From assembly GCA_937890655.1 (NCBI GenBank), contig CALADT010000204.1, positions 1 through 6,465 on the forward strand: a stretch of 6,465 nucleotides of DNA, written 5' to 3'. The notes under the pieces are model-generated. The model ran no database searches, was not told the DNA's origin, and was given only the letters and a program-made list of their open reading frames with translations. Source of the DNA: an uncultured Mucispirillum sp. (GTDB taxonomy: Bacteria > Chrysiogenota > Deferribacteres > Deferribacterales > Mucispirillaceae). The position numbers were made by a program, and so were the translations under genes. This document shows positions 1 through 5,194 of the stretch, piece after piece; positions within the stretch are counted from its first letter, which is position 1, and each line of letters starts with the position of its first letter.

Positions 1-154
1 CCTTATATTAATTTTTAAAATCATTTTAAAAAATTACTAATCATTTTATAATGAGCTTATCTCATCATTATTAATGAAATTATCTCGTGCCGATATATTA
101 TGATATAACAAACAACATAATAAGTCATCTTAACATTATTTTACCATTAGTTAC

Positions 155-206
155 GGTATAAGTCAATTCAACATTCATAATAAGTTTCAGATTTACGACT
201 TATACC
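155..206. repeat. Perfect 10-bp inverted repeat with 32-nt spacer
   Basis: GGTATAAGTC at 155-164 is the exact reverse complement of GACTTATACC at 197-206. The two arms are separated by 32 AT-rich bases. The arms contain more G and C than their surroundings and do not extend outward or inward. No run of T follows, so this is not a standard intrinsic terminator. It could be a pair of protein-binding half sites or the stem of a small RNA. The sequence does not say which. Confidence 0.5.
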
Positions 207-279
207 ACACACAACTTTATTTTTCTTATAAATAACCATATAAAATACCAAAAAATATATTAAATAACAAAAAAACACC

Positions 280-307
280 TTGATTTTTTCATATCATTAA
301 ATATACT
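280..307 (+). promoter_or_regulatory. Probable sigma-70-type promoter for the rhodanese gene
   Basis: TTGATT (280-285) lies 16 bases before TATACT (302-307), a good match to the -35 and -10 consensus. Transcription would start near 313-316, leaving about 20 bases before the ATG at 336. That leader would include the GGAGG ribosome binding site at 327-331. In DNA this AT-rich, chance matches are common, so the call rests on the good spacing and the position just ahead of the gene. Confidence 0.45.
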
Positions 308-335
308 AATTTAATTATGATTTTTTGGAGGAGCA

Positions 336-656
336 ATGGGATTTTTTGATATATTTATACCAAAAGATATTAATGGTGAAGTAGAAAATGCTAAAGCGAA
401 TGAAAAAAGTGTTATTCTTGATGTAAGGACTGCTGGAGAATATAAAGGCGGCCATATTCCTAATAGTATAAATATTCCTGTTGATGAAATAGGCAATGTT
501 GCAAAAAAATATTCTGATAAAACTACACCATTATACATTTACTGTTTAAGTGGGGCAAGAAGTGCTGGTGCTACACGTATTTTAAAAGATATGGGTTATG
601 AAACAGTAGTGGATATGGGTGGCATAGGCAGGTATAAAGGTCAATTAGAGCGTTAA
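336..656 (+). CDS. Single-domain rhodanese-like sulfurtransferase
   Basis: The 106-residue protein is one rhodanese domain, the size of GlpE/PspE-type enzymes, with no signal peptide or membrane segment, so it should be cytosolic. Family hallmarks are visible: DVRTAGEY at 29-36, GHIPNSINIP at 39-48, and the active-site loop CLSGARS at 70-76. Cys70 is the residue expected to carry the persulfide, and the six-residue loop C-L-S-G-A-R is the length usual for sulfurtransferases rather than Cdc25-like phosphatases. A late glycine-rich turn (DMGGIGRYKG, 93-102) is also typical. Such proteins move sulfane sulfur from thiosulfate or a persulfide to cyanide, thiols or a partner protein; the physiological donor and acceptor cannot be told from sequence. 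The start is supported by GGAGG at 327-331, four bases before the ATG. Its stop overlaps that of the convergent gene. Confidence 0.9.
   Translation: MGFFDIFIPKDINGEVENAKANEKSVILDVRTAGEYKGGHIPNSINIPVDEIGNVAKKYSDKTTPLYIYCLSGARSAGATRILKDMGYETVVDMGGIGRYKGQLER
653..656. other. Shared TTAA: overlapping stop codons of convergent genes
   Basis: The palindrome TTAA contains the rhodanese stop TAA on the plus strand (654-656) and the DUF167 stop TAA on the minus strand (653-655). The two genes therefore have no space between them and no room for a terminator outside coding sequence. Any transcript that runs past its own stop is antisense to the neighbour. Confidence 0.9.
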
Positions 657-916
657 AGTTTTTCTAGTAGTGATATTATATCATCATAAGAAAGTTCTGT
701 ATTAATCTCTAATGTTTTTATTCTTGAAGAATGGCCTGATGTGATTTCCACATTATTTTTAGGCACAGACAAAAGTTTTGAAAATATTTTAATAACTTCA
801 TTATTTGCAGCACCATCAACAGGTGGTGCTGTTATTTTAATTTTTGGTTTATTATCATAAAGCCCTGCATAGCCATTTTTTTTAGACGATGGTTGTATAT
901 AAACTGTTATTTTCAT
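653..916 (-). CDS. DUF167 / YggU-family protein
   Basis: The 87-residue protein matches the DUF167 (YggU/UPF0235) family in length and pattern. A short N-terminal strand (MKITVYIQPSSKKNG) leads to the signature APPVDGAANNEVIK at about 30-43, then LLSVPKNNVEITSGHSSRIKTLEI at about 48-71. The APPVDGxAN and SGxxSRxK motifs are the conserved core. Members are small alpha/beta proteins found widely in bacteria and archaea, and I know of no firmly established biochemical role. There is no signal peptide or membrane helix. The ATG (complement of 914-916) is preceded on the minus strand by AAGGA (928-932), 11 bases upstream, which is a little long. In many bacteria this gene sits beside yggT; here it stands alone, converging on the rhodanese gene. 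Its stop codon lies in the shared TTAA at 653-656. Confidence 0.85.
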   Translation of the reverse strand: MKITVYIQPSSKKNGYAGLYDNKPKIKITAPPVDGAANNEVIKIFSKLLSVPKNNVEITSGHSSRIKTLEINTELSYDDIISLLEKL

Positions 917-940
917 AATTACATAAATCCTTAATAACCT

Positions 941-969
941 ATTATATATAAAAAATATAAATATTTCTA
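941..969 (-). promoter_or_regulatory. Possible promoter for the DUF167 gene
   Basis: Read on the minus strand, TAGAAA (969-964) is followed after 17 bases by TATAAT (946-941), a perfect -10 box. The expected start of transcription lies near 934, just ahead of the AAGGA ribosome binding site. The whole spacer is AT-rich, so the match could be fortuitous. It would make 917-1031 a divergent promoter region shared with argC. Confidence 0.35.
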
Positions 970-1004
970 TTTCTTTTTATTAAAATAAAATATATAACTA
1001 TAAA

Positions 1005-1010
1005 TATACT
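1005..1010 (+). promoter_or_regulatory. Candidate -10 box for the argC-argJ-uvrC cluster
   Basis: TATACT lies 21 bases ahead of the argC ATG, the only good -10-like hexamer close to the gene. I cannot find a convincing -35 at 16-18 bases upstream, because the sequence there is nearly all A and T. No clear ARG-box-like palindrome (TGAAT...ATTCA) is present in the 917-1031 spacer, so arginine repression through a classical ArgR site is not supported by what I can see. Confidence 0.3.
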
Positions 1011-1031
1011 ATATTTTCAAATGGAGTAATT

Positions 1032-2033
1032 ATGCGTGCAGGTATAATAGGAGCAACAGGTTATACAGGGGTAGAGCTTGTTAAGATTATTACAAAACAT
1101 AGTTTATTATCATTAAATGTGATTACTTCAGAAAGCTATGCAGGGCAGAAGTTTTCTGATATTTACCCAGCACTTTTAGGTATATGCGATATGGTGCTTG
1201 AAGAAAATAATCTTGATACCATAAGCAATAAGGCTGATGTGTTTTTTCTTTGTCTGCCACATAAAACATCTATGGATACTGCTTTATATTTATATAACAA
1301 AGGTAAAATAGTAATAGATTTAAGTGCAGATTTTAGAATAAAGGATAAATCTCTTTATGAAGCTGCCTACAATGTGGAACATACTGCAAGCCATTTACTT
1401 GAAAAGGCAGTTTATGGTCAGGCAGAAATTTTTACAGAACAGCTTAAAAAAACATCACTTGTAGCCTGTGCCGGCTGTTACCCAACATCTATTATAACGC
1501 CACTTTTTCCACTACTTGAAAATAATATTATTGATGATAATACATTTATTATTGCAGATAGTAAATCAGGAGTAAGTGGTGCCGGCCGTAAACCTACTTT
1601 AACTAATATATTTTGTGAAGTTAATGAGGACTTAAAGCCATACGGTATATTTTCCCACCGTCATAATGTGGAGATAGATTTTATATTATCAACAGCAAAA
1701 GATAATACCCATATTACATTTACACCACACCTTATACCTGTAAATAGGGGTATATTATCAACAATTTATTTTAAAACATCTGCTGATGAAAGGACCATAA
1801 AAGAAACTATACAAAATAAATATAAGGATAGATTTTTTGTGAGAGTAAAAAATAGTGTTCCGGCTATACGTTATGTAGCAAATACTAATTTTATAGATAT
1901 AGCAGTGTTTAAAAACAATAATACAGCAATAATAGTTTCAGCCATAGATAACCTATTAAAAGGAGCATCTGCACAGGCTGTTCAATGTTTTAATATTATG
2001 CAAAATATTGATGAAAAAGAAGGATTACTATAA
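1032..2033 (+). CDS. argC: N-acetyl-gamma-glutamyl-phosphate reductase
   Basis: ArgC catalyses the NADPH-dependent reduction of N-acetylglutamyl-5-phosphate to N-acetylglutamate semialdehyde, the third step of arginine synthesis, in the cytosol. At 333 residues it has the usual length. The N-terminal NADP-binding fold opens with GIIGATGYTGVEL (4-16). FFLCLPHKTS (71-80) and VIDLSADFR (94-102) follow. The catalytic cysteine is Cys149 in ACAGCYPTS, the glycine-rich GVSGAGRKPT lies at 180-189, the conserved HRHNVEI at 209-215, and the C-terminal DNLLKGASAQAVQ at 306-318. The residues before Cys149 differ from the usual N-P-G-C-Y-P-T: here they are C-A-G-C, giving a CXXC with Cys146. The ATG is five bases after GGAG (1023-1026). 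It is the first gene of a tight cluster; the argJ start lies 21 bases after its stop. Confidence 0.96.
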   Translation: MRAGIIGATGYTGVELVKIITKHSLLSLNVITSESYAGQKFSDIYPALLGICDMVLEENNLDTISNKADVFFLCLPHKTSMDTALYLYNKGKIVIDLSADFRIKDKSLYEAAYNVEHTASHLLEKAVYGQAEIFTEQLKKTSLVACAGCYPTSIITPLFPLLENNIIDDNTFIIADSKSGVSGAGRKPTLTNIFCEVNEDLKPYGIFSHRHNVEIDFILSTAKDNTHITFTPHLIPVNRGILSTIYFKTSADERTIKETIQNKYKDRFFVRVKNSVPAIRYVANTNFIDIAVFKNNNTAIIVSAIDNLLKGASAQAVQCFNIMQNIDEKEGLL

Positions 2034-2044
2034 TAATATATAAT

Positions 2045-2052
2045 GGAGAGAG
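2045..2052 (+). promoter_or_regulatory. Ribosome binding site that sets the argJ start
   Basis: GGAGAGAG lies just ahead of the ATG at 2055, with GGAG (2045-2048) six bases from it. The other in-frame ATG, at 2043, would place this site inside the coding region and has no purine-rich site of its own; the nearest AGGA (2021-2024) is 18 bases upstream. The argC start shows the same arrangement, an ATGGAG preceding the real ATG. Confidence 0.7.
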
Positions 2053-2054
2053 TA

Positions 2055-3266
2055 ATGATAGGAAAAGTAAGTTATGGTGGAGTAACAACTCCCGTAGGTT
2101 TTAGAGCAGCAGCAGGAGCAGCAGATATAAAAGGTAAAAATTTAGAGCGTGATGACTGTGGGTTAATTTTAAGCGATAACCCATGTGTATATGCTGGTGT
2201 TTTTACTACTAATTTAGTAAAAGCAGCACCTGTAATATATGATATGGAGCTTTTATCAAAAGGTGGTAGTATTTTAGCAGTGCTTGCAAATTCAGGTAAT
2301 GCCAATGCCTGCACTGGTGAAAATGGCTTAAAAGATTGCCAAAAACTAGCTGCTGCATATGGTAATGCACTTGATATTAAGCCAGAAAGTATATTAATTG
2401 CATCAACAGGTGTAATAGGGGTGCCACTACCTGTGGATAAAATAATTTCCATAAAAGAAGTGCTTGTAGACGGCCTTGCAGATGATAAAGGCCTTGATTT
2501 TGCAAAAGCTATTATGACAACCGATACCACAGTGAAAGAAACAGCAGTATGTGTAGAGCTACATAACGGTATTGTAACAATAGGTGGTTGCACAAAAGGT
2601 GCCGGTATGATAGCCCCAAGCCTTGCTACTATGCTTACATTTATTACAACTGATGCTTTAATTGAAAAAAAACTTTTACAAAAAGCCTTAAACGAATGTG
2701 TAGAGAAGACATTTAACAGGGTAACAGTTGATGGAGATATGAGCACAAACGATTCTATAATAATATTAGCAAACGGTATGAGTGGTAATATTATTACAGA
2801 AGAAAACTATGAAGAATTTAAAGCAGGGCTTATGAAATTAATGAACTACCTTGCAAAACAAGTAGCCCTTGACGGAGAAGGTGCTACCCGTATGATTACT
2901 ATAGAAGTAGTAAATGCTGCAACTTTAGAAGAAGCAAAACTATGTGCTTCTAAAATAGCTAACTCACCACTTGTTAAAACAATGTTTACAGGGTGCGACC
3001 CAAACTGGGGCAGGCTTATGGCATCAGCTGGTGCAAGTGGTGCTAAATTTGACCCTGAAAATGTAGATATTTACTTTAATGACCTACACTATGTATCAAA
3101 AGGTATAATAATCAATCCTGAATTAGAAGAAAAAGCATACGAGATTATGAAAGAATTGCAGTATGTTATAAAGTTGGATTTACATGCAGGGGAAAGTTCC
3201 ACTAAATTTTATACATGCGATTTAACACAGGATTATATAAAAATCAATGCAGATTATAGGAGTTAA
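2055..3266 (+). CDS. argJ: Ornithine acetyltransferase / N-acetylglutamate synthase
   Basis: ArgJ transfers the acetyl group from N-acetylornithine to glutamate, closing the acetyl cycle of arginine synthesis. Bifunctional members also make N-acetylglutamate from acetyl-CoA. I chose the ATG at 2055 (403 residues) over 2043 (407) because only the former has a ribosome binding site. Visible hallmarks are NSGNANACTG (79-88), the oxyanion-hole STGVIG (117-122), and KGAGMIAPSLATML (181-194). In that last motif the precursor cleaves itself between Ala191 and Thr192, so Thr192 (codon 2628-2630) becomes the nucleophile at the start of the beta chain. GCDPNWGRLMASAG follows near 314, and the C-terminal CDLTQDYIKINADYRS is typical. 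Whether it is mono- or bifunctional cannot be read from the sequence with confidence. It lies 21 bases after argC and 6 before uvrC. Its stop TAA is followed at once by an in-frame TAG. Confidence 0.95.
   Translation: MIGKVSYGGVTTPVGFRAAAGAADIKGKNLERDDCGLILSDNPCVYAGVFTTNLVKAAPVIYDMELLSKGGSILAVLANSGNANACTGENGLKDCQKLAAAYGNALDIKPESILIASTGVIGVPLPVDKIISIKEVLVDGLADDKGLDFAKAIMTTDTTVKETAVCVELHNGIVTIGGCTKGAGMIAPSLATMLTFITTDALIEKKLLQKALNECVEKTFNRVTVDGDMSTNDSIIILANGMSGNIITEENYEEFKAGLMKLMNYLAKQVALDGEGATRMITIEVVNAATLEEAKLCASKIANSPLVKTMFTGCDPNWGRLMASAGASGAKFDPENVDIYFNDLHYVSKGIIINPELEEKAYEIMKELQYVIKLDLHAGESSTKFYTCDLTQDYIKINADYRS
3258..3262 (+). promoter_or_regulatory. uvrC ribosome binding site inside the end of argJ
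   Basis: AGGAG spans the penultimate argJ codon AGG (Arg) and the first two bases of its last codon AGT (Ser). It lies 10 bases before the uvrC TTG start, a slightly long but workable spacing. Ribosomes finishing argJ would pass over this site, which suggests translational linkage between argJ and uvrC. Confidence 0.65.
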
Positions 3267-3272
3267 TAGACT

Positions 3273-5087
3273 TTGGGTAAACCTAAATTTCAAATAAATT
3301 TATCAGATATATCACAAAAACCTGGCGTTTATATGTTTCGTGACGGTAAAGGCAGGGTAATATATGTTGGTAAAGCAAAAAATTTAAGAAATAGGCTTTC
3401 TTCTTATTTTAATGCAGGTGAAAAAAACATTAAAACGGAAAAAATGTTGGTGCATGCTGTTTCTGTCAAAACCATTGTAACAGAAAACGAAGTGGAAGCC
3501 TTTTTACTGGAAGCAAACCTTATTAAAACGGAGATGCCAAAGTATAATATACTTTTAAAAGATTCTAAAGGTTACCCATATGTTAAACTAACAAACGAAG
3601 AATACCCACGTTTAATATTTACAAGGCAGACAAACGATGAAGATGCAAACTATTTTGGCCCATTTGTAAACGTTGGGGACTTAAAGCACATAATAGAAAT
3701 GATACAAAGTGCTTTCCCATTACGCACTTGTTCTAGTCATCAGTTAAGGGAAGGTAAAATATGCTTAAAATACCAAATAAAAAAATGCCCTGCTCCTTGT
3801 GAAAACTTAATTAGTAAAGCAGATTATATGAAAACTGTGGAATCTATAAAACAGTTTTTTAAGGGCAATATTGATGAAGTAAAAAATATATTAACATTAC
3901 AGATGAAAGAGTATGCTAAAAATTTAGAATTTGAAGAAGCAGGTAAGATACGAGATAGAATATTATCTCTTGATAAACTTTTTTCAAAACAGTCTGTAAC
4001 TAATATATTTGATGAACGTAATATTGATTTATTTTATAAACATTCCATATCAGGTGTTACAGGTATTACCCAGATTTTTGTAAGAAGTGGTAAAATGATA
4101 GGCGTAACATCTAGCTTTTTTGCAGATATAGAAGATGAGCTTTTGGAACGTTTTGTTATGCAGTTTTATAATAATACAAGACAGTTTCCGGAGCTTATTG
4201 CATTAGAAGGGGATGATTATGATGAAAATATTGAAGATGCTTTAAGCCAAATGGCAGGTAAAAAAATCCATATAAGAAAACGTGGCATACAAGGGCTTGT
4301 GGAGCTTGCAAGGAAAAACGCAGAATTACAAACAGAACAGTATTTACAAAAAGTAGGGGAACGAAAAGATGTAACAAAACGTCTTGCAGAACTTGTGCGT
4401 ATAGAAAAAGCAAGCCGAGTGGAATGTGTGGACATTTCCCATTTAGGTGGCGAGTTTACAGTGGGCGTATCTGTTGCTGCTGTTAATGGAGAATTTGCAA
4501 AACAGTATTATAGAAAATATAGAATAAAAACTGCTGGTAATGATGATTTTCAGTCCATGAGCGAACTTTTTCTACGAAAAGGTGAAAATATAGCAGAAGG
4601 TAGCGAAGAACAAGCAGATTTATATGTTATAGATGGTGGGTTGGGTCAGCTAAATTCAGCTATAAAAGCAGCAGAAAACGCAGGTATTACAGCACCTTTT
4701 ATATCCATAAGTAAAAGTAGGTCATTAAGGCCTATGAAACATGAATTTGAAAACACAATAGAACAAATACATATACCTAATAGAAAAAACCCGATTATTA
4801 TGAAAAAAAATGACCCATTACTTCATTTTATACAGCATATAAGGGATGAATCTCACCGTTTTGCTATAACATATTCAAGAAGCCTTGCTTTAAAAAATAT
4901 ATCAAAATCGCCACTATTAAGTATTGCAGGTATGGGTGAAAAACGTTTAAAACAGCTTATTATGGCTATACCTGATATACACACTAACTCTAACATAACA
5001 GTTGATATTTTAAAGGAAACAGGAAAGCTACCAGAAGATGTGGCAGTGAAAGTTTACGACTTTATTCAAAAGGAAAAAAATAAATAA
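3273..5087 (+). CDS. uvrC: UvrABC excinuclease subunit C
   Basis: UvrC makes both incisions around a bulky DNA lesion after UvrA and UvrB have located it. The 604-residue protein is of normal length with all expected parts. The GIY-YIG nuclease opens with GVYMF (18-22), YVGKAKNLRNR (31-41) and the catalytic Glu in FLLEANLIK (Glu80). Cysteines 153, 164, 172 and 176 match the spacing of the [4Fe-4S] ligands described in E. coli UvrC. The UVR helix pair that binds UvrB lies at about 205-238. The RNase H-like nuclease carries Asp387 (VDISH), Asp425 (NDDFQSM), Asp454 (VIDGG) and His528 (DESHRF). A helix-hairpin-helix follows (SIAGMGEKRLKQL, 550-562); the second hairpin (ETGKLPEDVA) is weak. The start is TTG, forced because in-frame TAA and TAG lie just upstream and the next ATG falls within the GIY motif. 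Confidence 0.96.
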   Translation: MGKPKFQINLSDISQKPGVYMFRDGKGRVIYVGKAKNLRNRLSSYFNAGEKNIKTEKMLVHAVSVKTIVTENEVEAFLLEANLIKTEMPKYNILLKDSKGYPYVKLTNEEYPRLIFTRQTNDEDANYFGPFVNVGDLKHIIEMIQSAFPLRTCSSHQLREGKICLKYQIKKCPAPCENLISKADYMKTVESIKQFFKGNIDEVKNILTLQMKEYAKNLEFEEAGKIRDRILSLDKLFSKQSVTNIFDERNIDLFYKHSISGVTGITQIFVRSGKMIGVTSSFFADIEDELLERFVMQFYNNTRQFPELIALEGDDYDENIEDALSQMAGKKIHIRKRGIQGLVELARKNAELQTEQYLQKVGERKDVTKRLAELVRIEKASRVECVDISHLGGEFTVGVSVAAVNGEFAKQYYRKYRIKTAGNDDFQSMSELFLRKGENIAEGSEEQADLYVIDGGLGQLNSAIKAAENAGITAPFISISKSRSLRPMKHEFENTIEQIHIPNRKNPIIMKKNDPLLHFIQHIRDESHRFAITYSRSLALKNISKSPLLSIAGMGEKRLKQLIMAIPDIHTNSNITVDILKETGKLPEDVAVKVYDFIQKEKNK

Positions 5088-5122
5088 ATAGGAACGATGT
5101 TATATTTTTTAAATTTTTTATA

Positions 5123-5158
5123 TTGACAACGTATATTTATATGTGTAGTTTATATAAT
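5123..5158 (+). promoter_or_regulatory. Promoter-like boxes ahead of the chemoreceptor gene
   Basis: A perfect -35 hexamer TTGACA (5123-5128) and a perfect -10 hexamer TATAAT (5153-5158) are both present, but 24 bases apart, too far for an ordinary sigma-70 promoter. At the usual 17-base spacing the -10 would be TAGTTT (5146-5151), a poor match. Either the weak box is used, or TATAAT is used without this -35, or an activator compensates. No sigma-28 (TAAA-N15-GCCGATAA) or sigma-54 (TGGCAC-N5-TTGCT) chemotaxis promoter is evident. Confidence 0.45.
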
Positions 5159-5166
5159 ATATACGT
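5129..5166. repeat. 8-bp inverted repeat in the chemoreceptor promoter
   Basis: ACGTATAT (5129-5136) is the exact reverse complement of ATATACGT (5159-5166), with 22 bases between. The left arm directly abuts the TTGACA box and the right arm directly follows the TATAAT box, so the dyad brackets the promoter core. This placement fits an operator, but the arms are mostly A and T and could arise by chance. Confidence 0.4.
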
Positions 5167-5194
5167 GTAATAAACCGTATCTTTTGGAGGGATT

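Larger units (their letters stand above)
1..335. other. AT-rich leader region without a gene
   Basis: No convincing reading frame with a ribosome binding site is visible on either strand in this stretch. It is markedly more AT-rich than the genes that follow. It contains a perfect 10-bp inverted repeat (155-164 with 197-206), a 10-base direct repeat (116-125 and 176-185), a small imperfect hairpin near 48-71 and, at its right end, a probable promoter for the rhodanese gene. The left edge reads CCTTA, which on the minus strand is TAAGG. That could be the ribosome binding site of a leftward gene outside the window, making this a divergent intergenic region, but this is only a guess. Confidence 0.6.
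5088..5194. other. Spacer between uvrC and the chemoreceptor gene
   Basis: This 107-bp AT-rich gap contains two T6 runs (5105-5110, 5114-5119) but no GC-containing stem ahead of them, so no standard intrinsic terminator for uvrC can be claimed. The right half holds promoter-like hexamers and an inverted repeat, listed separately. A strong ribosome binding site, GGAGG (5186-5190), ends the spacer. Confidence 0.6.

Noticed and set aside
48..71. Small hairpin ATAATGAG...CTC(ATC)ATTAT as a terminator
   Set aside because: The stem is AT-rich with a 3-base bulge and no following T run. It is noted only as weak structure.
269..289. A7-CACCTTGA-T6 as a hairpin terminator
   Set aside because: Its stem would be entirely A-T pairs. 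The T-rich half is better explained as part of the promoter spacer for the rhodanese gene.
311..538. Minus-strand frame of 75 codons opposite the rhodanese
   Set aside because: It covers the rhodanese promoter end and N-terminal half in antisense, with no ribosome binding site or family likeness.
917..1031. ArgR-type ARG box upstream of argC
   Set aside because: I looked for TGAAT...ATTCA-like palindromes and found none. The AT-rich sequence alone is not evidence.
2072..2746. Open frame of 224 codons on the minus strand inside argJ
   Set aside because: It lies wholly antisense to the well-supported argJ, resembles no family I know, and has no ribosome binding site. It arises from the codon composition of argJ.
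4195..4435. Two overlapping minus-strand frames inside uvrC
   Set aside because: Both are short, antisense to conserved UvrC sequence and lack ribosome binding sites.
5103..5122. T-rich stretch after uvrC as an intrinsic terminator
   Set aside because: There are T runs but no GC-containing stem preceding them. The only pairing possible is A with T, too weak to call.
5160..5194. Flagellar sigma-28 promoter for the chemoreceptor
   Set aside because: ACCGTATC near 5174 shares only CCG with the GCCGATAA consensus, and there is no TAAA box at the correct distance.
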